Both the position numbers and the translations under genes were made by a program. DNA of 64,000 bases. Origin: Ricinus communis (taxonomy: Eukaryota > Streptophyta > Magnoliopsida > Malpighiales > Euphorbiaceae). The number at the start of each line of letters is the position of its first letter. Position 1 is the first letter of the stretch. The DNA lies in NCBI RefSeq assembly GCF_019578655.1, contig NC_063265.1, forward strand, positions 20,942,285 through 21,006,284. Reading direction: 5' to 3'. Shown one piece after another: positions 34,261-47,931 of this stretch. The notes beneath the pieces are model-generated. The model was not told the origin of the DNA. It ran no database searches and worked only from the letters and a program-made list of their open reading frames with translations.

Positions 34261-37200
34261 ATCTATTCCTATGTTATTTTATTTGTACAAAAATTTATAT
34301 TAATATTTATTTAACGTAACACGCTGATGTAATTTTTTTTTAGAAAAATAATTTATATTCATTAGTTTTATATTAAATATTTATAACTTATATTCATTGA
34401 ACATGTGTTAAATATTTATTATTTAAATATAAAATATTCATTATTTATTAACTTAATTTTATTGAAAAGATATGTATACTACTATATATATATATATTTA
34501 TAGTACAACTTTAGCTTGATTTTTTATTTATCAACTGTGTAAAAATAATTTATGTTATGTCTATATTATATATGTTCATTTGAATGAATTAGTAGTATAT
34601 TTTTTATTAATGATGAATATTTATTGACAAACTAATAAATATTATACCTACAATGAATTTTTATATCAATCATAAAATTTTTTCAATATCCATCCCAAAA
34701 ACAATAAATTTTTTTATAAATAATTAATATTTTTATTTAAAAATATTGATTAATATTATATATACAAACAATAAACATTGCAATACTGAATAATGAACAT
34801 TAATATTAATATTGATGAATAATATATTAAATAAAATGGACATGAATATTAACCGTAATAAGTATTAAGTTCATAGTTAATGAATATTTAAATATAAAAA
34901 AATTAATTATTATAGAATATTACATCTAATGAATATTATGGATATAGAATATGAACATTAGTATATATAAATGAACAAAAAAATTAATATATATCTAGTC
35001 TAATAAAAATATTTTTGACATGTATTACTATGTTTTAACACATATGATTTTTAATCTTAATGTGTGTATTTATTATTGATATGTAGAATTCAAATTTATG
35101 TATAATTTTATAGTTTTTTCTATTAATTTATTTATAATTTTTATATTTTTGTATTAATAAAGTCATAAAATATAAAAACTAACAAAGACGATAAAAATAT
35201 TTAATTTTTATTATTATTTTTAAATATTTTCATTAATTTTAAAATATTAGAAATTTATTTAATTTTATACATAAATTTAATTTATATTATTATTTATAAT
35301 CAAAATAATTACGATGTACATACAACAAGCGGGTAAAGACTAGATTTCATAAATATATAAAAATTATATTCAAAAATATTAATTTTAAACTTAATTTATT
35401 ATAATTTTAAAAAATAAAAATCTCATTGTCAAAAATAAATACACATGTCAAAGCAAAAATCTATAAAATCGACAGTAAAATAATTACAACAATCGTATAA
35501 CACGCAAATAAATGATTTATTTTTTAAATATATAAAGAATTTATTCAATACATAATTTTAATATAATATAATTATTATAAATTTATTTTATTATAATTTA
35601 AAAAATTAAAAAGACACGGTACAATATTTGTTTAAAAAAATAAAAAAAATAGGAACAAAAATTTCCGCATTTTACAATCCAAAAGGAAGTGAAATATAGC
35701 TCTCTTCCCCACATGTCATGTAGATTCATGGACCAAAGTCCATATTATAACCATTGTTCCATTATCAGCTGGGCAATAAGAAAAGAAAAGGATTAAGTGT
35801 CAAAAAGTCCTCAATTTTTTTAATAACTAGTTTTTAAATTAATAATTTTAGAATATTAATTTTAAATTTACTCTTCAATGAAATTATTAACAAAATTTAT
35901 TGACATAGAATAAACTCTGGCGATAAAAAAAACTGAGTCACTACTTTTGCTGTATTAAAATGTTATGATTTAATTATATTAAATTAATAAAACTCTAAAA
36001 TTAAAAATAATAATAATTTAATATGCTTAAATGATAATATTTTAGTAATGAAAGAGGTTAACTAACTTTAATTTTGATTCAACTCTTTTTTATTATTACC
36101 GAAGTTTATGCCAGATCAAAAAATTTAATAAATAATTTTACTGAAGGTTAAAAGTGAAATCAATATTGAAGTATGGCATTAAAATTTTAAAAACAAAATT
36201 AGAACTACATACTAAAATTGATAACAAATGCAAAATATAGGATTTTTTTAGTAGTTAAGCCAAATAAAATAAGATTAAGCTAAAGTTTAGTCTAATATAT
36301 AAATTAATTCTTATATAATCTTTATTATATTATCTTTGAATTTTGTAAAATTAACTATTATCCTTGTTAATATAAAATTAATATAGTTAAAGAACTAAAC
36401 AAGTAAAATTATAATTTAATTTTTAAATTTATTATAAAATATTAAACTCGTTCAAATTTAATTCTTTTATCAAAATAAAATAAAATCCTATTTTTAGTAT
36501 GAATTAGTTTAATCTGATAAAAATAATTAATTAATATTTTTTACTGATTTTAATTTTAGCACAATTTAATTTGAAAATTATTAAAAGTAACATTAGTAAA
36601 TTACTATATAATTTACTTTTAAATCATTAAATATAATAAATAGTTAAAATTTATTAGACACTAAGATTATATACAAAAAGAAAAAAAAATCTTATACATA
36701 TTAATTTTAGTTGAATTGTTGATACAAAACTCTATTTTAAGGTACACAATTATCATAATTTTCTTCATTTAATATACTTATTCACTTTAGCATTTCTATT
36801 ATGAAGCTAATATCTAGATTCTTTAACTAAATTATACATGACTTGTATTAAATTGAAATCTTACTTTTAATATAATTTAATTCTAATATATAATAAACAT
36901 AATAAATATAATAATAGAAATATTAATTTTATATTAATAATTTAAAATTAAATTATAATTTATTTTAACAATGTTTTTATAAATATAAGAACATCCTCAA
37001 TAGTGCTTTTTATTTTAAAGAGTATAATTTATATAATAATATAAAGAGTATAATATTTTATTGAAGTCCAATAGACTCTTTATATTTTATTCTATATCCA
37101 TAAGCATTAATAGTTTTAATTTCTCTTTCCTTTTATTTTTAATTTTTACCAATAAAAAAATAAGATTTACAAATATTAATTAAATTAAATATATAAAAAC

Positions 37201-37300
37201 TTGTGGTGCATTTATTTGAAGTTTGACTGTTCATACGTAAAGAGCCAAATTGACTCTCTACTTTAAATTTTAGACCGAATTGATTTTATATAAAGGGATA
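34261..37300. other. AT-rich gene desert
   Basis: Almost pure AT-rich sequence without any open frame of note. The only structure I can support is a fold-back at about 35795-36245. Confidence 0.4.
35795..36245. mobile_element. Fold-back MITE-like element
   Basis: The left arm (about 35820-35940) and the reverse complement of the right arm (about 36075-36235) align over roughly 100 bp, with shared blocks such as CTTCARTRAAATTATT and ATAAACTYYGG. There is no ORF. The arms are clearly related but diverged; exact edges and target duplication were not found. Confidence 0.45.
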
Positions 37301-37317
37301 GTAGTTAGTTACAAAAA

Positions 37318-38616
37318 GGAATAAGGTTTAAATAGGCCTCTAAACTTTACACGCGAGGTCAAATAAATTCTTTTAATCATTTTAACTAAAACTTACCATT
37401 TCTGGATCATTTTTTGGCCCTTTTTTGGATAGACAAGGCACAGGCATTACACTTTTCTTTTCTATTGATAAAAAATAATTAAAAAATAATATAATTTCTT
37501 GATTTGTTAATAAAAAATAATTTTTTTCAAAAACTTAAAATAACAAAATATTTTTTCTCAAATATTATCTTTTTGATATCTCTCACTAAATAAAAAATTT
37601 AATCCAAAAAAAAAATACCAGTGAAGAATTTATTTTTTTTCATCCATCAAACAAGCTTAATCCCATAGCACCACTAATCTCCTCTAACACTTTAGGCTTA
37701 ATCCCATAGCACCACTAATCTCTTCTACGATTCCACAAACACCAAGCCATAACAGCAAAGATGACATCCCACTACATATCACAACACCACAAACTGCTGC
37801 CACCGCTCACAGTCGGAGCAACAATATTGATATCACCCAAATCTAGCCATTCAAGCTCGCCCACATCCAGCTGTTTCAAGATCGCCATATCTTTTGCCCA
37901 TCGAGATGAATCAGTCATTACTAGTTCCACCCTCTACCATCGCCAAAATCTCTACAACAACCATAGACGATAATGATGGCGGCGGTTGAGGCTGCAGGGC
38001 GACGGTGCAGACTGAGGTTGTATGAGTATTGATGACATTGATGCTATTTCTTTGTTTTTTTGGTCCTTTTTTCTATCCGATTTGTTTTGGAAAATAATTA
38101 AAGATGGTGTGGTTGACACAGCTTGGCTTCGATGGTGGTGATTACAATGGTGGCATTTTTTGGTTTTTCTCTTATCGGTTTGTATTACTATGTGATTTTG
38201 CTAGTAATGAGTTCTATTATTGATGGTTTTGTTGTTATTGAAATCGTTATTGTTAGGGTGGTGTTGTTATTGTTGTTGCTTAATGGTGTTGAGGATGATG
38301 GGAGTGTTAACCAGGCAATGAAGTTCAATGTGGAGGTGGTAAATTAAAATTTCTTTTCCTATAATATTTATTATTTATTATGAAAATCATTAAACATATA
38401 TAAATTTTATTTAAGAATTTATAATTAATTTTACTTTTTTTTTTTTTTGCATTCATACACTTTTGAAGGGAGGTATAATGTACTCTCTCATTTTTGTATA
38501 AAAAGGGTTTAAATGAGCCATATTTGCTAAGTTTTGGGCTAAAATGGCTATAAAAAGTTAAAAGGAGTGATTTGAACTTCAATGATAAGTTCAAGGGCCT
38601 ATTTGAACCTTATTCC
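37318..38616. mobile_element. Non-autonomous MULE-like element, 1.3 kb
   Basis: The left end GGAATAAGGTTTAAATAGGC (37318 on) matches the reverse complement of the right end GGAATAAGGTTCAAATAGGC, with weaker similarity for some 60 bp further in. The flanks TTACAAAAA (37309-37317) and TTATAAAAA (38617-38625) form a 9-bp target-duplication candidate with one mismatch, as expected for Mutator-like elements. The interior has no transposase. It includes a 40-bp direct repeat (about 37655-37730, TTAATCCCATAGCACCACTA twice) and a GC-richer core near 37790-38000 that could be captured host sequence; I could not identify it. Confidence 0.7.
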
Positions 38617-38660
38617 TTATAAAAATTCAAGATTTTTGATTGAATAATAAAATAAAAACA

Positions 38661-39180
38661 AGTATAAAAATATATCATGTGGTTTTAATACTTTATAATT
38701 TTAATATTGTGGTATTTTTCTTATAGGAAGAGATATGTGATTAAAAATTATGATAAAAAGAAGTATTTTATTATTAAAAAGTATCGATTTGTAAGGATTT
38801 AGCCATTTTTACTCTAGTCAACCATTATTAATATATTGTTCATGTTTGATAATATGGATTTTGAATTTAACAATTCAAAATGTTATTATTTGACCATCGT
38901 ATTGATCTCATCATATCAACGACTTCTTAAACTACGATTTAACGGTCAAACAATAAAATTAGAAGTTGTTAAGCTCTAAACTCATGTTATTAAATATTAA
39001 CAACATGATAATGATGATTGATCAGAGCGAAAATAGCTGAATCCTTGCCAATTGACTTTTTACTATGAGATATCTTCTTTTTGTTATAATTTCTACCACT
39101 ACCTCTTTTCATCTGAAAAAGAAATAAATATTAAAAATTGAGAAATAGTGAAAACAAATAATATATTTTGTACTTATCCA
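38661..39180. mobile_element. MITE with terminal inverted repeats, copy 2
   Basis: Diverged copy of the element at 11579-12113. It shares the same order of blocks, for example GTTTGATAAYATGGRTKTTG and the AATCCTTRCCAATTGA word near the 3' side. Its ends AGTATAAAAATATATCATGTGG and the reversed right end GGATAAGTACAAAATATAT are inverted repeats. The flanks give only a 7 of 9 target-duplication match, which is weak. It lies just 44 bp beyond the MULE-like element. Confidence 0.65.
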
Positions 39181-41590
39181 TAAAAATATATTTAGGACTA
39201 ATTTATATATTAGATTAAATTTTCAAAAAATAAATAATATTTAATAAATTATATGTTAATATATCTATTGACACATCAACTTGTATAGAAAAACCTACCA
39301 CCCCCTGAATTTTGGAAGAAATATGTCAGCCACCTAATATATTGATTACTTGAAACCTCTTAATGTCGATGTGGAGGAACGTGCTAAATTTAATTGAGTG
39401 TGTTAGCAAAAAGTTGATGCCAAATATTATATGGAAAAACTATAAAATTAACTTTATAGTTTAACCTTTTAAATAAGAGGTTTTATTATTTGTTTTGGAG
39501 ACATTTTAATATATTGAAAATTACATTATTAACAATTTGTGTTCAAAATTATTAATACCATTAATAATTTGATTATTGAATTTCAAATGAAGTGTGATTG
39601 CTGCAAAATTACTTATTAGATAGATGGTAAAGTGTAGAATCTTTTAGTCTTATCATCTAAATCTCATCAGAATTAACTAGAATAAAAAAAAAAAAAAAAC
39701 TTAAATTATGAGACTATTTTTTTTCTTTAATTTTTCTCTCTAAATTCTATAAATATAGCTAAGTTAGTAAGAAAGGTAATGATGGTGGAATTATAACCAT
39801 TTGACATTGAATAATCGAGCTACAAATATTGAATTAACCGTATTAATAAATTTGAATGTAAAGTATTAATTTTTTAATTCTCAAAGAGTTATAAAAACTT
39901 TATTTAAAAAGTTAAACCACATAGTAAAATTATATACTTTTTCTATATATTTAGTCCTTATAATTTTATAGTATTTCTATTTGACCCTTTAGAAATTTTC
40001 TATATTTTATAAAATATCTATTTGACTCCTCATTATATATAAAGTTGATTTATCTAAATTTATAAAATTGATTAATGTGTTTTAACAATGATATTGAAAT
40101 TATCAGTGGTTATAATTGTTATTATGGTTGTTTTTACTACCAATGATTGTTTGATCTTTTCATATACGATAGCGATCATTAAGTATGTCAAAAGTGAAAT
40201 GCCTCGATTAATATGTATTTAATATAAAATAAAGCAATGATTTAATTTCAAAAATAGAAAAGTAAGTGGATAGTAAAGTGACCTAGACTATTCTGACTAT
40301 TCTGAATTCTTAGAAAAGCTAATGTAATTTTGCTAAATCTAAAAGTAATTAAAAATGAGCTAAAGAATTACATTTAGTTAGAAACATCAGACTGAAATAC
40401 ATGTTATGATAAATAGAAAACTAAGGATTTAAAAGCTAAAAGATTTTGAAAGCAGTAAATTATAAAACTAAGAGTTTGATGCATAAAAGTAAATGATTAT
40501 AGAAAAGAAGATGATGGCTTGGAAATTGAAAATTGGAAAGCTTAACCATGGCTATGAAATAAATACTGAGAGTTAATATGCCTAAGTATAAATAAAAGAC
40601 TCTGGTGACTGCGTTTTGCACTATGTCCACTCCTTTTGTTGCTTAATGAACTCCATCACCTTGTAGTTCGTATATGCTTATAATTTTCTATATTTTATAC
40701 ACGTAGCTTGTATAACAAGTTAAACTAATTTTATTTTTTTAATATATAAAAATAAAATAAATTTATTTACAAACTATTAATTTTAAAATATTTCATCACA
40801 TGTTTTTAATGATTCTATATAAATTTTATTATTTATATAAATAATTATAAAGTGTAAAATTGTTAAAAAATCATTATTCATGCGATAACATATTTTTAAA
40901 ATAAAAAATATTAAACTATAATATATCTTGTACATAAAAGAGATTTACTCTATTTTTGTTAATAAATAAACTTATTTTCCTTTTTTATTAAAAAAATTAA
41001 AAAATTATTTTAACTTATTAAACAAGTAACAATTATGCTAAAAAAAAAAAAATTAAAAGAAGATTCCTGTAAGATATATAAGAGTTGAAACTTAATTAGT
41101 AACTTCCAGTTGAAACCAAAACAGCGAATGACCTCAAAATGGAAGAAAGAGGTCAGGAGAAGAAGATTTGGTATAATATAATTTTCTCCTTTCTCTCTGT
41201 CTAATCAATGGCATGTGGTTACCTGCTCACACTAATACCTTCTCCCCTTCCTAATCTCTTCACCACTATATATATATATATATATATAACAAAAGACCTT
41301 CATTCCCTCTCTCTTATCGTTTTCCTACCAAACCATTCTTATTTTCCACTACAGTTCTTTGCATTTTCATTCCCCACACAACCATTTAAAACCCAATAAA
41401 ATTTATTTATTGTTTCCTACTCTTTCTTTTCTTTTGTATTGGAAACGTTTTCTTGATTCCTGCAATCATATGCATGCAATTATTCATTAAGAAAAATAAA
41501 TTCCATGAGTGGAGTCTTTTTCAGAGCTCTCTTCTTCAACCTCTTCTTGTTCTTGGCGTGGTAGACTGGTTCCTCCTCAGCTCTCTCCAA
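39181..41590. other. Intergenic AT-rich region and RBOH upstream region
   Basis: No gene is supported. From about 41100 the composition becomes CT-rich (TTCTCCTTTCTCTCTGTC), with a (TA)n run at about 41269-41288, as expected of a plant promoter and 5' leader. The open frame at 41208-41399 lies in this leader and is not considered coding. Confidence 0.4.
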
Positions 41591-41592
41591 AA

Positions 41593-44500
41593 ATGGGACT
41601 GGAGCAGCATTCTGTGATGGAGGATAGGGAGGCCTCGCTGGCCGGTTTGACGACTGAATGGTTGAGATTTGTTGACATTGAGTGGAATGATGCGGAAAGG
41701 CGTTTCGACCGGCTAGCTTCCGCCGGAAAAGGCCCTGAAGCGGTGGTGAAATGGTCTGAATTTGGTTGTTGTTTAGGTATAATAAGAGAGTTTTGTATTC
41801 TCATACTTTGTTCCTTGGATTTCCTATTCTTCTTTCTTTTTGCTTACGTTTTTTCTTAACAGATTTAGAGAGAAATTAAGGGAACATATAGCCGATAGAG
41901 TTGCATGAGTTTTTGTCCATGTTATGTACTTGGCACTAGCCTATGCTCTCTCTTTTAGTCATGTCACAATCTCCTGTTTCAGAGGAGATAATTTAAAAAA
42001 GAAAGAAAAGAAAAAAAAACTTACTAGACAAGTGATCATTGCAGGGAAGAGCCAATGACATCAACAAAAGAAAAAAAAAAAGGCTAGGAATTTCTGTTTT
42101 CTAATTTTTAAAATGGACAATTCTCGCATATTTTAATATGTTTATTCAATATACTTAATTATTTAAATCTAATAAATATAAAATATAATTCTAATAAATG
42201 GGCAGTTTTCTTTTCATATTTACAGGCATCGAACAATCGCCAGAATTTGCCAAAGAGATTCTAATGGCACTAAGAGGAAGAAGAAGAGATTGCAGGAGTG
42301 ATATCACAAAAAGAGAACTCCAGATTTACTGGCAACGATTGACTGACCCTTGCTTCGATTCAAGAGTGAAAATATATTTTGACATGTAAGGATCATGCAG
42401 ATATGATAATTGTTTGTGAAATTATTTCTTATATGTATGTATTGTTTAATTGATGAGGATGTTTTATTTGTGGCCTTATTTTCAGGTGCGACAGAGACAT
42501 GGATGGAAAGATTAATGAGATTGACATTAAGCAGACTATTCTGCAAAGTTGTTCAACAAATAAAGTGTCTCTAACCCACGAGCAAGCACAGGAATATGCT
42601 GCCTTAGCCATTGAAGCTCTTGACACTCAACACTCGGGCTTCATTCAGGTTCACTGTTTGACCCCTTGCTTCCTTCTACAGTTTGGTCCACAGCATTATT
42701 ATACATCCGGTTACTTTTACTTATTAAAAAGTAAATTAATTAATTAATACATCTATTTTTTTAAAAAAAATCTAGCAGTCATTCCTTTATGAGGTTATTA
42801 CTATTTGAGCAAAATTAAATAGGCTTTTCTTAAAATTTTTTTGGACCATTTTACTTCAAAAAAATTTATCATTTTTAATTCAGTTTAACTCTTTTTAGAA
42901 GAGTGAATTACATTGTTTATATTAAAAGAATAAATTTAATAAAAAATAATTAAAATCAATTTTTAGAATTGATTTTAATAAATAAGTAAATCATCTCGTT
43001 GGTGTGAAAATTTTTTGCCACTTATATCCAAATGATACCATTTTTTAATTTATTTTTTTTAGTATCATATACCTATTATTTTTATTTCAATTAATGGTAG
43101 CTAATAGAGACTTGCCTAAAATTCATGTGAGTTAAGAACTCGCCAATATTCAACAATCCACTTATACTACTAACATATCAATAGGCGAACCAACATTCCA
43201 CGTAGCTATAAAGTATTACTCCTGAAAAATTGAAATTTCTGATCTCTAGGACCACACTAAATATAGAAATAACTAGCACTTCTCTTATAAATACCTATTT
43301 AAAATATCAATAAAAAAGTAATGCTTATACAACCTTTAAACAATATTCCTTAAACTCCTACTCAAAACAAATCATATTGTTGTTATCTTACACTCTTAGT
43401 AACATCATTATCCACCGGAATTCGATTTTTTTAACATGAATCCTAGTAGGTGGCATCAATTGAGACAAATATAGTAGTTGTGGTACTATAAAGAAACGAA
43501 TCGAAGAAAACGATATCATTTAGTTATTAAGTGGCAAAGCTTTAGTACTAATATGACAATTTATTTAAAGTCAAGTGTGATATGGATGGTAAATAGATTA
43601 CTAACAAGGAGCTCTACAAACTAATTAAAATTAAAATTTTAAAAAATTAAAATTTTAATGCTAAAAAGAAATAAATTAAAGTATTAGTACTAAAATTTTA
43701 GTACCAACATAGCTATTTAGCCTATTTTAGTCCCTAAAGTTTATTAAACTCTACAAACTAATTTTGTCAGTAATTTGTATGCAGCCAGACCAACTAATAA
43801 CTCTCTTCAGACAAAGCATACCAACAGGCTCATTAGCAATGGCGTATAAGAACAAAAACAATCTAAATAACCAAGAACAACCAACTACGTCGAAAACTGC
43901 AGCAGAAATAATGTTCCGAACACATTGGAGACAAGGATGGATAACGTTGTTCTGGTTGGTAGTTTGCTTTTCACTTTTCATGTGGAAGTTCATTCAATAC
44001 AGACACAGAACAGCATTTCAAGTAATGGGTTATTGCCTTTGCACCGCCAAAGGAGCAGCTGAAACCTTAAAATTCAACATGGCTTTGATCCTTCTACCTG
44101 TTTGTCGGAATACTATTACATGGCTTCGGAGGAAGTCAGGTTTCAGTTCTTTTGTACCGTTCAATGATAACATCAACTTCCACAAGGTATTTTTTTTATT
44201 TTTATTTTATCTACATATGTTCTCTCTTTATTTCACTCTTGTTTATTGCTTAATTATCAGTGCTATCAATTTATGTTAGTGGGATTAATTCAAATTAGAA
44301 TTGATTGTTGTAGTAATTAGTAATTTCTTTATTTGGTGGATTATGTTGTAATAGTTATGATAAATTTAGATTTCGTTGTGTCTATTTGTTCAAGTTATTG
44401 AACAGATTGATACATTGTAACAGTGCTCTCACATTTTGTTATAGAACTGAAATATATGTCACTCAGGTTCTGTTAGAATAATTTTTCTAGTGCAATGTCA

Positions 44501-47500
44501 AACGAATAATAGCTCTTGAAACCTTCACAAACATTAACTAACTTCTGCAATTTTCAGTGACAAAAGTGTTTCTTTTTACAGCTAATTGCAGGAGGCATAG
44601 TGGTGGGTGTGATAGTCCATGGGGGAACTCACCTTGCTTGTGATTTCCCAAGAATTAGTGGGTCGGACCGATCAATTTTTCGGCAAACGATAGCCGGCCG
44701 ATTTGGGTATCATCAGCCATCATATATCCAAATATTAGCAACGACAGAAGCTGCAACTGGAATTGCCATGGTAATACTAATGGCAATTGCATTTTTGCTT
44801 GCAACAAAATGGCCTCGTCGGCAATCAGCTTCTCTGCCTAAATCCATTAGAAATGTGACTGGATATAATACTTTCTGGTACTCACACCACTTGCTCATTC
44901 TTGTCTATGTGTTGCTCATTATTCACTCCATGTTCCTCTTCCTTACTGACAATGTCACTGAGAAAACGGTATGTATTTCAGTTTGGTTTTTCAGTTAAAC
45001 CCATATTTAGATGTTAAGTTGAGTCACTTCACACACTACTGCAATTACTTAAGTCCTGTGGTTTATGTACCCATAAGCTAAGTCTGGCAGTTGGTGCATA
45101 TGTCAAATTGAAAGGACTCAAGTTCGAGTTTTTCTCTCTTATTTGCAATTAAAAAATAGAAAAGCCATGCGGTTGATGCATTGATAGAGATTAAAATTGA
45201 GACATTTTGGTGCAGACCTGGATGTACATTGCCTTGCCAGTTATGTTATATGCCGGAGAACGTGTTGCTCGAGCTGTAAGATCAGGATTTTATGATGCAA
45301 AAATTCTGAAGGTAATTGATAAATGCAACTTACTAGATTATAAAATTAATAATGTTAACATTATTTAGCTAAGGACATGTTACTGTATTAGTAGGCTAGT
45401 ATTTATCCAGGAAAGGTTTTATCTCTGAAGTTGCACAAACCACAAGGTTTCAAGCACAAGAGTGGGATGTATGTCTTCCTACAGTGCCCTCAGATTTCTC
45501 CATTTCAATGGTAACTATACAACATTTCTCGTTATTTTTCTTTGTATCATTTCCTTCTTTTATGTACTGCCTCAGAGAATCCACAATTTGTAATGGTAAA
45601 ATTTGAACCCCTGATCAATTGCAACAAGGAAAGCACTCTACTAATTGACTACTAGTCCAAATAATCAAATTGTAGCAAGTTAACCAAACACCTTGTCTTT
45701 CTTTTGCTTGTACAGCAAATATGTTTAGCCCATATACCATCTAATAAGTCAAAATATTCCTCTAATTTTTTCCCTCTTGCATCAAGTAAGCTTTTATCTA
45801 GGTATATGCCCGTCTCTCATTTTTCAGGCACCCATTTTCATTAACTTCAGGGCCAGAGGATGATCACTTAAGTGTGCATATTAGAACTCTTGGAGATTGG
45901 AGTTACAAAATATACTATCTTTTTCAAGAGGTAAAAGAACTAACTGTAATAAAACACACACATACTTGATTGCCTATCAACTTGAAGAATGAGACCTATT
46001 TCAAGATTCTTCTGGGGTTTTGCAGGCAGCACTATCAGGGGGCAAGGAATATCCAAAAATATACATTGATGGACCCTATGGTGCTTCTTCCCAAGATCAT
46101 GTCAAGTATGATATAGTCATGCTAATTGGGCTTGGCATTGGAGCCACACCTTTCATTAGCATTCTTAAAGACATCGCAAATGATCTCCAAATGGCAAGTA
46201 ATCAATGGCTTATGCTCTACTCTCCATATATATAATAGAGATAAATATAAACTATTTGTGGTTTTGCAGATTTATAACTCTGCGCGTGTCTTTTTCTGTT
46301 AACAATTTAAAATATATTTACTCTATCAGTATTTTCAGATATATTCTTGTTACATCATTAGTAATTGGTGACTTATTGACATGTATCATTCTTCGGCTAA
46401 TATGGCACTGAGTAATATATATATAAAAAAAAGAAGCCAAAATGAGTAAAATACTATCTTAAATTATCACATATGAAAAAGGAAAATGCTAAAAAACTAA
46501 ATTATCTTACTTTTTCCTATACTGTTTCACTTATTCAATATCTGTTGTTTTCTCTCAACTATCAATCTAAATATGTGTTGAAAAAAGTTGCTATAGGCCA
46601 ATTGTGAGGAATGCAACATTTCAAGAGGTCCTTTAAAAGCTTACTTTTATTGGGTTACAAGAGAACAAAGCTCTTTCGACTGGTTCAGGGATGTCCTGTG
46701 GGAAACATCCAAAATTAACCAAAAGAAGGTAACTTAACATTACTAATTCCCTTGCTTTTGTTCTCTCCCTATGGCTTATGGTACATCTACATCTTATTTC
46801 CTCTGGTGATCCTTGCAGTCTGTCGTAGAGATGCAATACTTCTTAACCAATGTTTATCAAGAAGGGGATGCAAGATCTGCTATAATAAGTGCCATACAAG
46901 CACTGCATCTTGCTAAGAAAGGCATTGACATCATATCTTGGAGTCAGGTAAAAATATATTACTAAATGTTGTTTTTTTCCCACTTCTGTAAATATGCTAA
47001 ATTGCTTATACTTGGTTTCCTTTTACGAGGGAGCTTTGAGCCTGACGCCTCTAACTGAATATCTAAATGATGGAGCTGTAGGTACGCACGCAATTTGGCC
47101 GTCCGAATTGGTTCAGCATTTTCTCAAAAATGTCAAGTAAACACAGAGGAGAACGAATAGGTAACCATTTTATGTACCTTTCATAATTTCATTTAGTATA
47201 TTTCTATTTTTCTCCATTACAGCCAAACTATATGGCTTAAGATGTGAAACCAATATTCAAAAGCTAGTAAGAAAAAAAAACAATAGTGAGCTTTGAGATT
47301 TAGTACGGTGTATGATATTTATTATTATTTTGATTATAAAAAATTAAATTTATAGATACAATTTAATTATTTTTTCATATTATTAATTTATAATATTTTA
47401 AAAAATAATAGCAAATTAACTATTTTTAGATGTCCTTGATTTCTTCTTAAAACTTTATTAGTGCAATAATATAAAAATTAGAATTATAAATTATTATACA

Positions 47501-47931
47501 ATTAAGAAATTAATTTATTAGTGAATTTAAAATTTAAAAATATTATTTTCTATAATTAGAATTATTATTTAATAAAAAAACTAATTTATTACTTAATATA
47601 ATATCAAAATATGATCAATATGCTATTTTATAAAATAATTATTATCTAATTAGAAAACTAATTTATTATTAATATGTTATTTTTTAAAATTAGAAAAGTA
47701 TTTAATTACAAATGAAACTTATTAATTAATAAATTAATAGAAAAAAACCAATGACTCTTCATAATCAATAAATTAATTGTGGGTGTTCTTATATATTTAT
47801 TTTCGAAGTTTTTTGACACAGGGGTCTTCTACTGCGGTCCATCAGCACTGGGAAATGAACTGGAGAGATTGTGCACCAAATTCTCAACCAAAACAGAAAC
47901 TAGATTTGTATTTCACAAGGAGAACTACTAG
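41593..47931 (+). CDS. RBOH: Respiratory burst oxidase homologue (NADPH oxidase), thirteen exons
   Basis: Plasma-membrane NADPH oxidase that moves electrons from cytosolic NADPH through FAD and two haems to apoplastic oxygen, making superoxide. Coding exons: 41593-41776, 42226-42385, 42486-42648, 43785-44186, 44582-44968, 45216-45311, 45395-45510, 45828-45930, 46026-46193, 46597-46728, 46819-46947, 47082-47160, 47822-47931; 2229 bp, 742 aa. An EF-hand loop [12 protein letters not shown] lies near 117-128, with a weaker second one near 160 ([10 protein letters not shown]). The transmembrane core holds [12 protein letters not shown] and FWYSHHLL, carrying haem-ligand His. [12 protein letters not shown] is the FAD site, [15 protein letters not shown] and [14 protein letters not shown] the NADPH site, and FHKENY the C-terminus. 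All introns are GT-AG except intron 9 (GC-AG). The N-terminus is short for the family (usually 840-940 aa). An in-frame TGA at 41506 limits extension, so 41593 is the first usable ATG unless an upstream exon exists. The family is certain; the subgroup letter is not assigned. Confidence 0.94.
47300..47760. repeat. AT-rich dispersed repeat inside RBOH intron 12
   Basis: Contains the same ordered AT-rich blocks as 20320-20890 and 32755-33240: TTATTATTTTGATTATAAAA, a block near AAAATAATAGCAAATTAACTA, TTATTAGTGCAATAATAT and so on. It is inserted into the 661-bp intron before the last RBOH exon and explains most of that intron's length. Confidence 0.6.

Noticed and set aside
37761..38347. ORFs inside the MULE-like element (70 and 74 codons)
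   Set aside because: Composition-driven, no family resemblance, bounded by transposon ends.
41208..41399. 63-codon ORF upstream of RBOH
   Set aside because: CT-rich leader sequence containing a (TA)n run; no domain or conserved wording.
41509..41592. Using the upstream non-ATG start for RBOH
   Set aside because: It would need a GTG start; a plant nuclear gene should use ATG, so 41593 was chosen, with an upstream exon left open.
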